Shown in pieces: positions 20,843-28,773 of a stretch of DNA of 64,000 bases. How positions within the stretch are numbered: the first letter of the stretch is position 1; the number at the start of each line of letters is the position of its first letter. The stretch lies in contig NZ_AP018718.1 in the NCBI RefSeq assembly GCF_003966565.1, positions 1,674,001 to 1,738,000 of the forward strand. The letters are read 5' to 3'. The DNA comes from Sulfuricystis multivorans. GTDB lineage: Bacteria; Pseudomonadota; Gammaproteobacteria; Burkholderiales; Rhodocyclaceae. Under the pieces are notes generated by a model that did no database searches, was not told the origin of the DNA, and worked only from the letters and a program-made list of their open reading frames with translations. The position numbers were made by a program, and so were the translations under genes.

Positions 20843-21181
20843 TTAATAACCGCCCTTGCCATATGGCTGCGGCAGACCGGCGATACGGCAGCCCTGCTTT
20901 GCCGCACCACCATCCGGGAACAGCTCGAACATCAGCTTGTTGTCGGCTTCCGGCATCACGCCTTCATCCTGCAATCCCTTGATCAGGTTGCGCAGATTGG
21001 GGGTATGACCGTCTTCCTGATACTTCTGGCGGAGATAATTGATCACCTTCCAGTGTTGTTCGGTCAGCTCGATGCCTTCCTTTTCGGCGAAGGCATGCAC
21101 CGCTTCCTCGCTGAAATCGGGTTCGAGCAGATAGCCGTAATCATCCACTTCTTTTTCGACGCCATTGATGACGATACCCAT
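20843..21181 (-). CDS. DsrC/TusE-family sulfur-carrier paralogue lacking the penultimate cysteine
   Basis: A 112-residue protein of the DsrC/TusE fold: an N-terminal GIVINGVEKEVDDYGYL and a C-terminal arm AAKQGCRIAGLPQPYG. True DsrC has two arm cysteines. Here the inner one is kept (Cys98, equal to Cys98 of the DsrC at 25994), but the penultimate catalytic one is replaced: the tail reads PYGKGGY with Lys at position 109. TusE proteins keep the opposite cysteine, and RspA-type proteins keep none, so this combination is unusual. It is in a four-gene operon with a Cas6-like protein. It may bind or regulate without forming the arm disulfide used in DsrC trisulfide chemistry. Confidence 0.9.
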   Translation of the reverse strand: MGIVINGVEKEVDDYGYLLEPDFSEEAVHAFAEKEGIELTEQHWKVINYLRQKYQEDGHTPNLRNLIKGLQDEGVMPEADNKLMFELFPDGGAAKQGCRIAGLPQPYGKGGY

Positions 21182-21226
21182 GTTTTTCCTCCTTGCAGTT
21201 GGCTTGTCGAGTTGATGATCGTTGAA

Positions 21227-22114
21227 TCAGGCGGTTGCGGCGTCCGCTGGATTCGACTTGTGCGGCACGAAAACACCGCAGCCGCGTTTGCGTTCGATAC
21301 CGAGGCCATATCGCATCAGGCGCTGGGCGCCTTCGGCATCGAGACCATTCACCATCAGGCTGAAGCCGTGCAACATCCCCTCCGCCGTTCTGGCCGACTG
21401 ACGTTTGCCACAGACGAGAGAGCGCGGAACCACCTGCAGTGCCGCCAAGGCGCGCTGACAGGCGGTATAAAACCATTCCTCATCCGGTGCGTCGCTGCCG
21501 CCGAAGGTCACGAACTTCGAATACAGCACCGGCGCCTCGGGGAGCGCCTTTTCTGTTGCCGCGCCAACCTCGAGGATCGAACCGGCGAGATCGAGCTGGG
21601 CTCCGACCAACGCCCGCGCCTCAGCGAGTCGGCCGTGCGGCAGACGCAGCGTCAAATGCGAACGACGCGCGAGATACCACACCCCTTCCCCTGGACTCAA
21701 GCCGGAAAGGGGATGCACGCCGGCCAGCGCTTCGTTTTCCATCCACGGCAGGATCCGGCGGATCGCCTGCCATAGCGCATCTGCATGGTCGAACGGCACA
21801 CTGCCGCCTTTGAGGACGAATTGGAGATCGACTATTTCCGGGCAGACATCCGTCAGCGCCACCTCGGTCGCCGTCTCGACTAGAGACTGGCCAGCCCCCA
21901 GGACCTCGAGCTGCCGCTGCGACCACTGCCCCATCGTCGCGGCCCAGCGGCCGGCAGTGACCGGATCGATATCGAAGATCGTAAACCGTCGATGCTCGCG
22001 GATGCGCAGGCGCAGTACCGGCACGCCACCCGCCGCGAAGCGGATGTGCTGCAATTCGATTTCCTGATTACCGACCGGCACCCGGAATTTGTCTAGACTG
22101 GTAATCTCATCCAC
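21227..22114 (-). CDS. Cas6/Cmx6-like RNA-processing protein with N-terminal extension
   Basis: A 295-residue protein. Residues about 92-287 match the pattern of type I-MYXAN Cas6/Cmx6 proteins: VDLQFVLKGGSVPFDHADAL, ILPW...GVHPLSG, SHLTLRLP, LYSKFVTF, and the C-terminal glycine-rich loop YGLGIERKRGCGVFVPHKS. Residues 1-90 are an extra small domain (GNQEIELQHIRFAAGG, RRFTIFDID). Cas6 enzymes cut CRISPR transcripts at repeat hairpins. No CRISPR array or other cas gene is in the window; instead the gene leads an operon with a DsrC paralogue and is divergent from dsrA. Possible adoption for cutting other RNAs is inference. Catalytic residues in this subfamily cannot be named with certainty from sequence alone. 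Confidence 0.75.
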   Translation of the reverse strand: MDEITSLDKFRVPVGNQEIELQHIRFAAGGVPVLRLRIREHRRFTIFDIDPVTAGRWAATMGQWSQRQLEVLGAGQSLVETATEVALTDVCPEIVDLQFVLKGGSVPFDHADALWQAIRRILPWMENEALAGVHPLSGLSPGEGVWYLARRSHLTLRLPHGRLAEARALVGAQLDLAGSILEVGAATEKALPEAPVLYSKFVTFGGSDAPDEEWFYTACQRALAALQVVPRSLVCGKRQSARTAEGMLHGFSLMVNGLDAEGAQRLMRYGLGIERKRGCGVFVPHKSNPADAATA

Positions 22115-22396
22115 GATTGCATGGACCTTGCGGCAAAGGCTGAAACGACATTGGAGATGGGGTCGGACTATCGCACCGCAAGATGGCGAGAACCATCACC
22201 AAATGGGAGAAAGCCGAATACCCCATCAGGGTAGGTTCCCTTACCCCTCCGAATGCGGTTATTCTACCTGCCGGAGGTATGGTGCAACCGGACGGTCAGT
22301 CCTGATAATTCAATCCAACAAAGACTGGCGACGGCGGCACGAACAACAGCAGCGAACGACCAGTTCCCAACAGTCACCTACGAACGAGGAGATAAC
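22115..22396. promoter_or_regulatory. Divergent intergenic region: dsrA leader and Cas6-like gene promoter
   Basis: The 282 bases between the divergent starts must hold both promoters. No convincing sigma-70 pair was seen. A bulged hairpin (TACC-CC-TCCG at 22242-22251 with CGGAGGTA at 22272-22279) lies in the dsr leader, followed by CCGG...CCGG complementarity. A clear AGGAG ribosome site lies at 22387-22391, five bases before the dsrA ATG. Confidence 0.5.
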
Positions 22397-23698
22397 ATGG
22401 CCAAACAGCTTCACCCAACCCCTATGCTAGACCAACTCGAGTCCGGTCCGTGGCCCAGCTTCGTCACTGGCCTCAAGCGTCTCGCGAAGGACAAGGATTA
22501 TGTCGTCGACCTGCTCGGCCACCTCGAGCATTCTTACGAAACCCGCAAGGGTTACTGGAAGGGGGGCACCGTGGGCGTGTTCGGTTACGGCGGCGGCGTG
22601 ATCCCCCGCTTCACCGAAATCAAGGACGAAAAGACCGGCCAGCCGGTCTTCAAGGATGCTGCGGAATTCCACACCCTGCGCATCATGCCCCCGCCCGGCA
22701 TGCACTATGACACCGCCACCCTGCGCAAATTCTGCGACATCTGGGAAAAGTATGGTTCCGGCCTGATCGCGCTGCACGGCCAGTCCGGCGACATCATGTT
22801 CCAGGGCTGCACCACCGAGAACGTCCAGCCGGCCTGGGACGAAATCAACGAGATGGGCTTCGATATGGGCGGCGCCGGCCCGGCCGTGCGCACCGCGATG
22901 TCCTGCGTCGGTGCCGCGCGCTGCGAGCAGTCCTGCTACGACGAAGCGCTGGCTCACCAGAAGATCATCAACAACTTCCTCGACGACATCCATCGTCCGG
23001 CACTGCCTTACAAGTTCAAGTTCAAGTTCTCCGGCTGCGGCAACGACTGCATGAACGCCATCCAGCGTGCCGACATGGCCGTGATCGGTACTTGGCGTGA
23101 CAACATGAAGACCGACGACGAGCTCGGCAAGAAGTGGTTCGCCAAGCACGGCATGAACGAGCTGATCAACGACGTCGTCAATATGTGCCCGACGCGCGCC
23201 CTGCAAGTCAAGGACACCAAGGATGTGCGCAAGGACGCACACATCTCCGCCGTCGCGATCAACGACACCCAGTCGCTCGAAATCGACAACAAGGACTGCG
23301 TGCGCTGCATGCACTGCATCAACGTGATGACCGGCGCGCTCGGCCCGGGCAAGGACAAAGGCGCGACGATCCTGGTCGGCGGCCACGGCCACTTGAAGAT
23401 CGGCGCGACGCTCGGCACCGTCGTCGTCCCCTTCATGGACCTCAAGACCGAAGAAGACTACGACAAGCTGGTCGAGCTGGCGCAGAACATCGTCGACTTC
23501 TTCGCCGAGAACGCTCTCGAGCATGAGCGCACCGGTGAGATGATCGAACGTATTGGTCTAGTCAACTTCCTCGAAGGCATCGGCCTCGATCCCGACGCGA
23601 ACATGGTCAACTGCCCGCGTTCCAACCCGTATGTGCGCACCGACGGTTGGGACGAAGAAGTCGCGCGGATCAACGCCAAGAAGAAGGCCGCGGCCTGA
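22397..23698 (+). CDS. dsrA: Reverse-type dissimilatory sulfite reductase, alpha subunit
   Basis: A 433-residue cytoplasmic subunit of the siroheme and iron-sulfur enzyme that oxidises sulfane sulfur, delivered by DsrC, to sulfite. The siroheme/4Fe-4S cysteines are in CVGAARCEQSC and FSGCGNDC; a ferredoxin insert has DCVRCMHC and MCPTRAL. The frame is open 48 codons further upstream, but the family start MAKQLHPTPMLDQLESGPWPS and the AGGAG site fix 22397. First gene of dsrABEFHCMKLJOPN. The presence of dsrEFH and dsrL marks the oxidative (reverse) type. Confidence 0.98.
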   Translation: MAKQLHPTPMLDQLESGPWPSFVTGLKRLAKDKDYVVDLLGHLEHSYETRKGYWKGGTVGVFGYGGGVIPRFTEIKDEKTGQPVFKDAAEFHTLRIMPPPGMHYDTATLRKFCDIWEKYGSGLIALHGQSGDIMFQGCTTENVQPAWDEINEMGFDMGGAGPAVRTAMSCVGAARCEQSCYDEALAHQKIINNFLDDIHRPALPYKFKFKFSGCGNDCMNAIQRADMAVIGTWRDNMKTDDELGKKWFAKHGMNELINDVVNMCPTRALQVKDTKDVRKDAHISAVAINDTQSLEIDNKDCVRCMHCINVMTGALGPGKDKGATILVGGHGHLKIGATLGTVVVPFMDLKTEEDYDKLVELAQNIVDFFAENALEHERTGEMIERIGLVNFLEGIGLDPDANMVNCPRSNPYVRTDGWDEEVARINAKKKAAA

Positions 23699-23717
23699 GC
23701 TTCCTCCTGTGACAGGC

Positions 23718-23741
23718 GGCCGACTCCGTCTGGAGTCGGCC
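23718..23741 (+). promoter_or_regulatory. Strong hairpin between dsrA and dsrB
   Basis: GGCCGACTCC, loop GTCT, GGAGTCGGCC: a perfect ten-pair stem with a four-base loop, no T-run after it. In the middle of a highly expressed operon this is more likely an RNA processing or stability element than a terminator. Confidence 0.75.
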
Positions 23742-23799
23742 GACGGCCAGGCAGATGACCCTGTTCAGATAGCAACCATTTACACTGCGGAGACGATTC

Positions 23800-24873
23800 A
23801 TGGCTCAACCTCAAATGCGCAAGCCAGTCGAGTACTTCCTCGACAACAAGAAATTCCTCCATCCGAAACTCGCCGCCAACTATGGCAACTGGAAATACCA
23901 CGACCGTCCGCGTCCTGGCGTCCTGCATCACGTCTCCAACACTGGCGACGAAGTCTGGACGGTGCGCGCCGGCACCCAGCGGCAGATGGACGTGCACACG
24001 ATCCGTCTGCTGTGCGACATCGCCGACCAATACGCCGAAGGGCGCGTTCGTTTCACGATCCGTTCCAACATCGAATACATCGTCTCCGATGAAGCCAAGG
24101 TCGGCCCGCTGATCGAAGCGCTGGAAAAGAACGGCTTCCCCGTCGGCGGCACCGGTAACTCGGTGTCGATGGTCGCCCACACCCAGGGCTGGCTGCACTG
24201 CGACATCCCGGGCACAGATGCCTCCGGCGTCGTCAAGTCGATGATGGACGCGCTGTTCGAAGACTTCAAGAAGGAAGAGATGCCCAACCGCGTCCGCTTG
24301 TCGACCTCCTGCTGCGAAATCAACTGCGGCGGCCAGGCCGACATCGCGGTGATCATCCAGCACACCAAGCCGCCGAAGATCAACCACGACCTGGTCGCCA
24401 ACGTCTGCGAACGTCCCGCCGTCGTCGCCCGCTGCCCGGTCGCGGCGATCCGCCCAGCGCTGGTCAATGGCAAGCCTTCGCTGGAAGTCGACGAGAAGAA
24501 ATGCGTCTGCTGCGGCGCCTGCTACCCCCCCTGCCCGCCGATGCAGATCAACGACCCCGAGCACTCGAAGCTCGCGATCTGGGTGGGCGGCAAGAACTCC
24601 AACGCGCGCAGCAAGCCCTCCTTCCACAAGCTGGTCGCCGCTGGGCTGCCCAACAACCCGCCGCGTTGGCCGGAGGTCAACGCCATCGTCAAGAAAATCC
24701 TCGACACCTACAAGGCCGATGCCCGTCCGTGGGAGCGCATGGCCGACTGGATCGAGCGTATCGGCTGGCCGCGCTTCTTCGAAAAGACGGGTCTGCCCTT
24801 CACCAAGTACATGATCGACGATTGGCGCGGCAGCCGTTACAACCTCAACGCCTCGAACCACGTCCGCTTCTGA
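23800..24873 (+). CDS. dsrB: Reverse-type dissimilatory sulfite reductase, beta subunit
   Basis: A 357-residue partner of DsrA in the alpha2beta2 enzyme. The cysteines that hold the siroheme-coupled cluster are in SCCEINCGGQADIA and the later ARCPVAAI region, and the ferredoxin domain has CVCCGACYPPCPP. The length is typical. It is 101 bases after dsrA, separated by a strong hairpin, and 13 bases before dsrE. Confidence 0.98.
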   Translation: MAQPQMRKPVEYFLDNKKFLHPKLAANYGNWKYHDRPRPGVLHHVSNTGDEVWTVRAGTQRQMDVHTIRLLCDIADQYAEGRVRFTIRSNIEYIVSDEAKVGPLIEALEKNGFPVGGTGNSVSMVAHTQGWLHCDIPGTDASGVVKSMMDALFEDFKKEEMPNRVRLSTSCCEINCGGQADIAVIIQHTKPPKINHDLVANVCERPAVVARCPVAAIRPALVNGKPSLEVDEKKCVCCGACYPPCPPMQINDPEHSKLAIWVGGKNSNARSKPSFHKLVAAGLPNNPPRWPEVNAIVKKILDTYKADARPWERMADWIERIGWPRFFEKTGLPFTKYMIDDWRGSRYNLNASNHVRF

Positions 24874-24886
24874 GGAATCCGACACG

Positions 24887-25279
24887 ATGAAGTTTTCGAT
24901 TCTGGTCAACGAAGGTCCTTACACGCACGAGGCTTCCGACACCGCCTACCAGTTCGCCAAGGCGGTGTTGGCGAAGGGACACGAGATCTTCCGGATCTTC
25001 TTCTATCACGACGGCGTCAACAACGCCACGCGCCTGACCACGCCGCCGCAGGATGACCGCAACATCGTCAGCCGCTGGTCGAAGCTCGCGCAGGAGAACA
25101 ATCTCGATCTCGTCGTCTGCGTCGCCGCGGCGCAGCGCCGTGGCATCGTCGATGAGGGCGAGATGAAGCGTAACGGCAAGGACGCCACGAACCTGGCGCC
25201 GGGATTCCGCATCTCCGGCCTCGGTCAGCTGATCGAAGCCGGCATCCAGTCCGACCGTCTGGTCGTGTTCGGTGACTGA
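24887..25279 (+). CDS. dsrE: Sulfurtransferase complex subunit DsrE
   Basis: A 130-residue TusD-like subunit of the DsrE2F2H2 hexamer that passes sulfur to DsrC. The active cysteine is Cys78 in LDLVVCVAAAQRRG, the position known for DsrE of Allochromatium. dsrEFH are found in sulfur oxidisers and not in sulfate reducers, which settles the direction of the pathway. Short spacing to dsrB and dsrF supports one transcript. Confidence 0.97.
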   Translation: MKFSILVNEGPYTHEASDTAYQFAKAVLAKGHEIFRIFFYHDGVNNATRLTTPPQDDRNIVSRWSKLAQENNLDLVVCVAAAQRRGIVDEGEMKRNGKDATNLAPGFRISGLGQLIEAGIQSDRLVVFGD

Positions 25280-25291
25280 AGGAGCGCACAG

Positions 25292-25654
25292 ATGACTACC
25301 AAGAAATTCATGATGGTCAATCGCAAGGCGCCCTACGGCACGATCTATGCGTGGGAAGCTCTCGAAGTCGTGTTGATCGCCGCCGCCTTCGAGCAGGATG
25401 TATCGCTGACCTTCCTCGACGATGGTGTCTATCAGCTCAAGAAAGGGCACAACACCAAGGGCATCGAGACCAAGGCCTTCGAAAAGACCTGGGGGGCGCT
25501 CGAGGATTACGACATCACCAAGCTTTACGTCGCCCAGGAATCGCTGGCCGAGCGCGGTTTGTCCGCCGACGATCTCGCGGTGCCCGTCGAAGTGCTCTCC
25601 CGCGCCGAAATCGGCAAACTGATGGAAGAGCAGGACGTGATCCTGTCGTTCTGA
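25292..25654 (+). CDS. dsrF: Sulfurtransferase complex subunit DsrF
   Basis: A 120-residue TusC-like protein of the DsrEFH complex, starting MTTKKFMMVNRKAPYGTIYAWE. It has no conserved active-site cysteine, as expected for DsrF, which is structural. It sits 12 bases after dsrE and 10 bases before dsrH. Confidence 0.95.
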   Translation: MTTKKFMMVNRKAPYGTIYAWEALEVVLIAAAFEQDVSLTFLDDGVYQLKKGHNTKGIETKAFEKTWGALEDYDITKLYVAQESLAERGLSADDLAVPVEVLSRAEIGKLMEEQDVILSF

Positions 25655-25664
25655 GGAAACCACC

Positions 25665-25961
25665 ATGCTGCATATCGTCAACAAATCCCCCTACGACCGT
25701 CCCGCGCTGAATTCCGTCCTCGCCACCTGCGATGGCGGCACGATCCTCCTCATCGAGGATGCCGTCTACGCAGCCGCCAAAGGGGGCAGCGAAGAAGCCA
25801 AGATCAAGGCGGCGATGGGCAAATTCAAAATCTATGCGCTCGCTTCCGACCTGGAAGCGCGCGGGATGGCGGATCGTGTGATCGAGGGCATCACCGTCAC
25901 CGATTACGCCGGCTTCGTCGATCTCGTCGCGGATCACAAAACCTGCCAGTCATGGCTGTAA
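25665..25961 (+). CDS. dsrH: Sulfurtransferase complex subunit DsrH
   Basis: A 98-residue TusB-like subunit, starting MLHIVNKSPYDRPAL. The conserved cysteine of this family is present near residue 22 (LATCDGGTILLIEDAVYAA). It completes the DsrEFH hexamer and precedes dsrC by 32 bases with an AGGAGA ribosome site. Confidence 0.95.
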   Translation: MLHIVNKSPYDRPALNSVLATCDGGTILLIEDAVYAAAKGGSEEAKIKAAMGKFKIYALASDLEARGMADRVIEGITVTDYAGFVDLVADHKTCQSWL

Positions 25962-25993
25962 CCCATTTTCAATCAATCAACTAGGAGACAACA

Positions 25994-26326
25994 ATGGCAT
26001 TCGAACTCAACGGCAAGACCTACGAAACCGACGAAGAAGGCTACCTGGTCAACCTGTCGGACTGGAATGAAGACGTCGCCAAGTACCTGGCCGAGCAAGA
26101 AGGCGTCAACCTGACCGACGCGCACTGGGAAGTCATCAACTTCCTGCGCGACTACTACAACGAGTTCCAGATCGCTCCAGCCGTGCGCGTGCTGACCAAG
26201 GCGATCGGCAAGAAGCTCGGCCCGGATAAAGGCAACAGCCAGTATCTCTATGAGCTGTTCCCCTATGGCCCCGCCAAGCAGGCCTGCAAGATCGCCGGCC
26301 TGCCGAAGCCGACCGGCTGCGTCTGA
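25994..26326 (+). CDS. dsrC: Sulfur carrier protein DsrC
   Basis: A 110-residue bona fide DsrC. The flexible C-terminal arm keeps both redox cysteines: Cys98 (AKQACKIAGLP) and the penultimate Cys109 (PTGCV), spaced 11 residues apart as in Allochromatium. DsrC takes sulfur from DsrEFH and presents it to DsrAB; the trisulfide product links to the DsrMKJOP membrane complex. It is followed by a 149-base gap with a strong hairpin, which could protect a dsrC-ending transcript and explain the high DsrC levels usual in sulfur oxidisers. A one-cysteine paralogue lies at 20843. Confidence 0.98.
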   Translation: MAFELNGKTYETDEEGYLVNLSDWNEDVAKYLAEQEGVNLTDAHWEVINFLRDYYNEFQIAPAVRVLTKAIGKKLGPDKGNSQYLYELFPYGPAKQACKIAGLPKPTGCV

Positions 26327-26343
26327 TTCAGAAATAACCCGTC

Positions 26344-26372
26344 GGTGCACGGCACACTGGTGCCGTGCCACC
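26344..26372 (+). promoter_or_regulatory. Strong hairpin between dsrC and dsrM
   Basis: GGTGCACGGCAC and GTGCCGTGCCACC pair over twelve bases with one bulged base and the loop ACTG; no T-run follows. The right arm belongs to a copy of the dispersed repeat (26360-26385), so the repeat helps to build this hairpin. Confidence 0.75.
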
Positions 26373-26385
26373 AGCGCCGATTTCC
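26360..26385 (+). repeat. Dispersed 26-bp repeat, copy 5 (dsrC-dsrM gap)
   Basis: GTGCCGTGCCACCAGCGCCG followed by ATTTCC. It differs from the consensus at few positions. It overlaps the right arm of the hairpin at 26344-26372. Confidence 0.65.
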
Positions 26386-26475
26386 GCAGTAGCGCCGGCT
26401 GCTCCGACGGCTACGTCAGGACAGCCAACGCAGCTCTGCACTCATGAATGCTGTGTTCGCCGTGGTGCACCGTCC

Positions 26476-27198
26476 ATGACAACGTTCTTCGCGATCCTGT
26501 TCTACCTCGCCTTCGCCATCTTGGTCGTCGGCCTGGCCTACAAGATCTACGACTTTGCCCGCACTCCTGCGCCACTGTCGATCCCGACGACACCGGCGCC
26601 GACCACCACCGCCGGCGTGGCGTTCCGCTTGGCGCGCGAGGTGGTGCTGTTCGAGAGCCTGTTCAAGGGCAACCTGTGGATCTGGTTGTTCGGCTGGATG
26701 TTCCACATGGGACTGTTTCTCGTCCTGATCCGTCATCTGCGCTATTTCATCAGTGATGTTCCGGCCTGGCTGGTCTTCATTCAACCTTTCGGCAAATACG
26801 CCGCATTCATGATGGTGGCCGGACTGGCTGGTCTCTGGGCGCGCCGTTTCCTGGTCGAACGCATCCGCTACATCACCACGCCGTCCGATCATCTTTGGCT
26901 TGTCGTATTGATCGGCATCGGCATCACCGGTGCTGGCATGACCTTCGTCAGCCATGTCGATGTCGTCGCCGTGAAGGCCTTCTTCCTTGGTCTGATGCGC
27001 TTCGACATCCAGCCGCTGCCGGACCACCCTGCCTTGTACATCCATCTGATTCTCGTCGCCTTGCTGATGATCCTGTTCCCATTCAGCAAGCTACTGCATG
27101 CCCCGGGCGTGTTCTTCAGCCCGACCCGCAACCAGGCCGATACCCCGCGCGAAAAACGTCATCTCGCGCCGTGGGCCGCCCAGATCGAGAAGAGCTGA
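26476..27198 (+). CDS. dsrM: DsrMKJOP complex subunit DsrM, heme b membrane protein
   Basis: A 240-residue NarI-like membrane protein with about five helices, including FFAILFYLAFAILVVGLAYKI and LWIWLFGWMFHMGLFLVLI, which carries histidines suited to heme b ligation (FHMGL, IRHLRY, HVDVV). DsrM moves electrons between quinone and the DsrK iron-sulfur subunit. No good ribosome site precedes ATG 26476, but homologues begin at this first membrane helix. One base separates its stop codon from the dsrK start. Confidence 0.94.
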   Translation: MTTFFAILFYLAFAILVVGLAYKIYDFARTPAPLSIPTTPAPTTTAGVAFRLAREVVLFESLFKGNLWIWLFGWMFHMGLFLVLIRHLRYFISDVPAWLVFIQPFGKYAAFMMVAGLAGLWARRFLVERIRYITTPSDHLWLVVLIGIGITGAGMTFVSHVDVVAVKAFFLGLMRFDIQPLPDHPALYIHLILVALLMILFPFSKLLHAPGVFFSPTRNQADTPREKRHLAPWAAQIEKS

Positions 27199-27199
27199 C

Positions 27200-28741
27200 A
27201 TGGCCGACCTTGAATTCCAGATTCCGAAATACCGGGAATATCCGGAAGTGCCTGTGCTCCAGCCGGGTGCGATGGCCCATTCGCACCCGCACGTCGCCAG
27301 CGAAAAGATCCAGGAAGCCATCGGCTTCCAGGGCAAGCTGGATGACGACTGGCAAATTACCCACGACAAGGCGATCGCCAAATTCGGCGAGCTGCTCGGC
27401 AAATACCGCTCGCTCAAGGTGTTCATGGATGCCTGCGTGCATTGCGGTTCCTGCACCGACAAGTGCCACTATTTCATCGGTACCAGCGACCCGAAGAACA
27501 TGCCAGTGGCGCGCCAGGAGTTGATGCGCTCGGTCTATCGGCGCTATTTCACTTTCGCTGGCAAGCTGTTCCCCGGCCTGGTGGGCGCCAAGGATCTGAC
27601 ACGCGAACTCCTTGACGAATGGTACAGCTACTTCTGGCAGTGTTCGGAATGTCGCCGCTGCTCGGTGTTCTGCCCCTATGGCATCGACACCGCCGAAGTG
27701 ACGATGGCCGCGCGCCATATCCTAGACACGGTCGGCTACGGCCAGAAGTACTCGAACGAAATCATCGGCAAGGTCTACAAGATCGGCAACAACCTGGGGC
27801 TACCCGGCCCGGCACTCGAGGACACGCTGCAGGGTCTCGAAGAAGACGTCAAAGAAGACACCGGCGTCGACGTCAAGTATCCGCTCGATGTCCAAGGCGC
27901 CGAAGTGCTGTTGGTCACCCCATCGGCCGACTTCTTCGCCGAGCCGCACATCGAATCATTGATCGGCTACGGCAAGGTCTTCCATGCTGCAGGGATTTCC
28001 TGGACGCTCTCCTCACATGCCTCGGAGGCCGGCAACTTCGGTCTGTTCAATGGCAGCTATGAGACGATGCGCAAGGTCGCCATGCGCATTCGCGAGGCGG
28101 CGTTGGAGTTGGGCGTCAAACGCATCGTCGTCGGCGAATGCGGCCATGCCTGGCGTGTCGCCTATGCGTTCTGGAACACCTTGAACGGTGTCGGTGCCGG
28201 CGGTAACGATCCCTTCTCGATCGAACTGCAAAAGCAGCTCGATCCGCGCTATCCGCAACCTTCGCACATCTGCGAATTCACTTGGGATCTGATCCAGCAA
28301 GGGCGCCTGAAGTTCGACAAGGAAGCCAACGACCACCGCGTCATCACCTTCCACGACTCCTGCAACGTCGCCCGCGCCTCGCGCATGGGCGGCTATCCGG
28401 GCGGCCAGTTCGAGATTCCGCGCAACATCATCAAGGCGGTTGCCAACAAATTCGTCGACATGGCGCCGGAGACGATCCGCGAGGTCACCTATTGTTGCGG
28501 CGGCGGTGGCGGCATCCTGACAGACGAGCTGATCGAAGCGCGCATCAAGGGCGCTTTTCCGCGCATGGAAGCGCTGCAGCAAGTGGTCGAAAGGCATGGC
28601 GTGAACTTCATGGCCACCATCTGTGCGATCTGCAAAGCCCAATTCACCAAGGTCTTGCCGTATTACGGTTTCAACATGCGGCTGGTCGGCGGCGTGCACC
28701 AGCTGGTCAGCACCGCCATCCGCCTCGGCAACGAACATTGA
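27200..28741 (+). CDS. dsrK: DsrMKJOP complex subunit DsrK, HdrD-like iron-sulfur protein
   Basis: A 513-residue cytoplasmic subunit related to the heterodisulfide reductase catalytic subunit. It has two 4Fe-4S motifs (CVHCGSCTDKC and CSECRRCSVFCPYG) and CCG-type cysteine regions (HDSCNVARAS and TYCCGGGGGI) that bind the special cubane cluster. It is thought to act on the DsrC arm disulfide or trisulfide. The frame is open upstream through dsrM; MADLEFQIPKYREYPE at 27200 is the normal start. Confidence 0.97.
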   Translation: MADLEFQIPKYREYPEVPVLQPGAMAHSHPHVASEKIQEAIGFQGKLDDDWQITHDKAIAKFGELLGKYRSLKVFMDACVHCGSCTDKCHYFIGTSDPKNMPVARQELMRSVYRRYFTFAGKLFPGLVGAKDLTRELLDEWYSYFWQCSECRRCSVFCPYGIDTAEVTMAARHILDTVGYGQKYSNEIIGKVYKIGNNLGLPGPALEDTLQGLEEDVKEDTGVDVKYPLDVQGAEVLLVTPSADFFAEPHIESLIGYGKVFHAAGISWTLSSHASEAGNFGLFNGSYETMRKVAMRIREAALELGVKRIVVGECGHAWRVAYAFWNTLNGVGAGGNDPFSIELQKQLDPRYPQPSHICEFTWDLIQQGRLKFDKEANDHRVITFHDSCNVARASRMGGYPGGQFEIPRNIIKAVANKFVDMAPETIREVTYCCGGGGGILTDELIEARIKGAFPRMEALQQVVERHGVNFMATICAICKAQFTKVLPYYGFNMRLVGGVHQLVSTAIRLGNEH

Positions 28742-28773
28742 TCCAACAACCCGATAAACACACGGAGACGACG

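Noticed and set aside
22253-22396. N-terminal extension of DsrA by 48 codons
   Set aside because: The frame is open, but the family start and an AGGAG site both fix the start at 22397.
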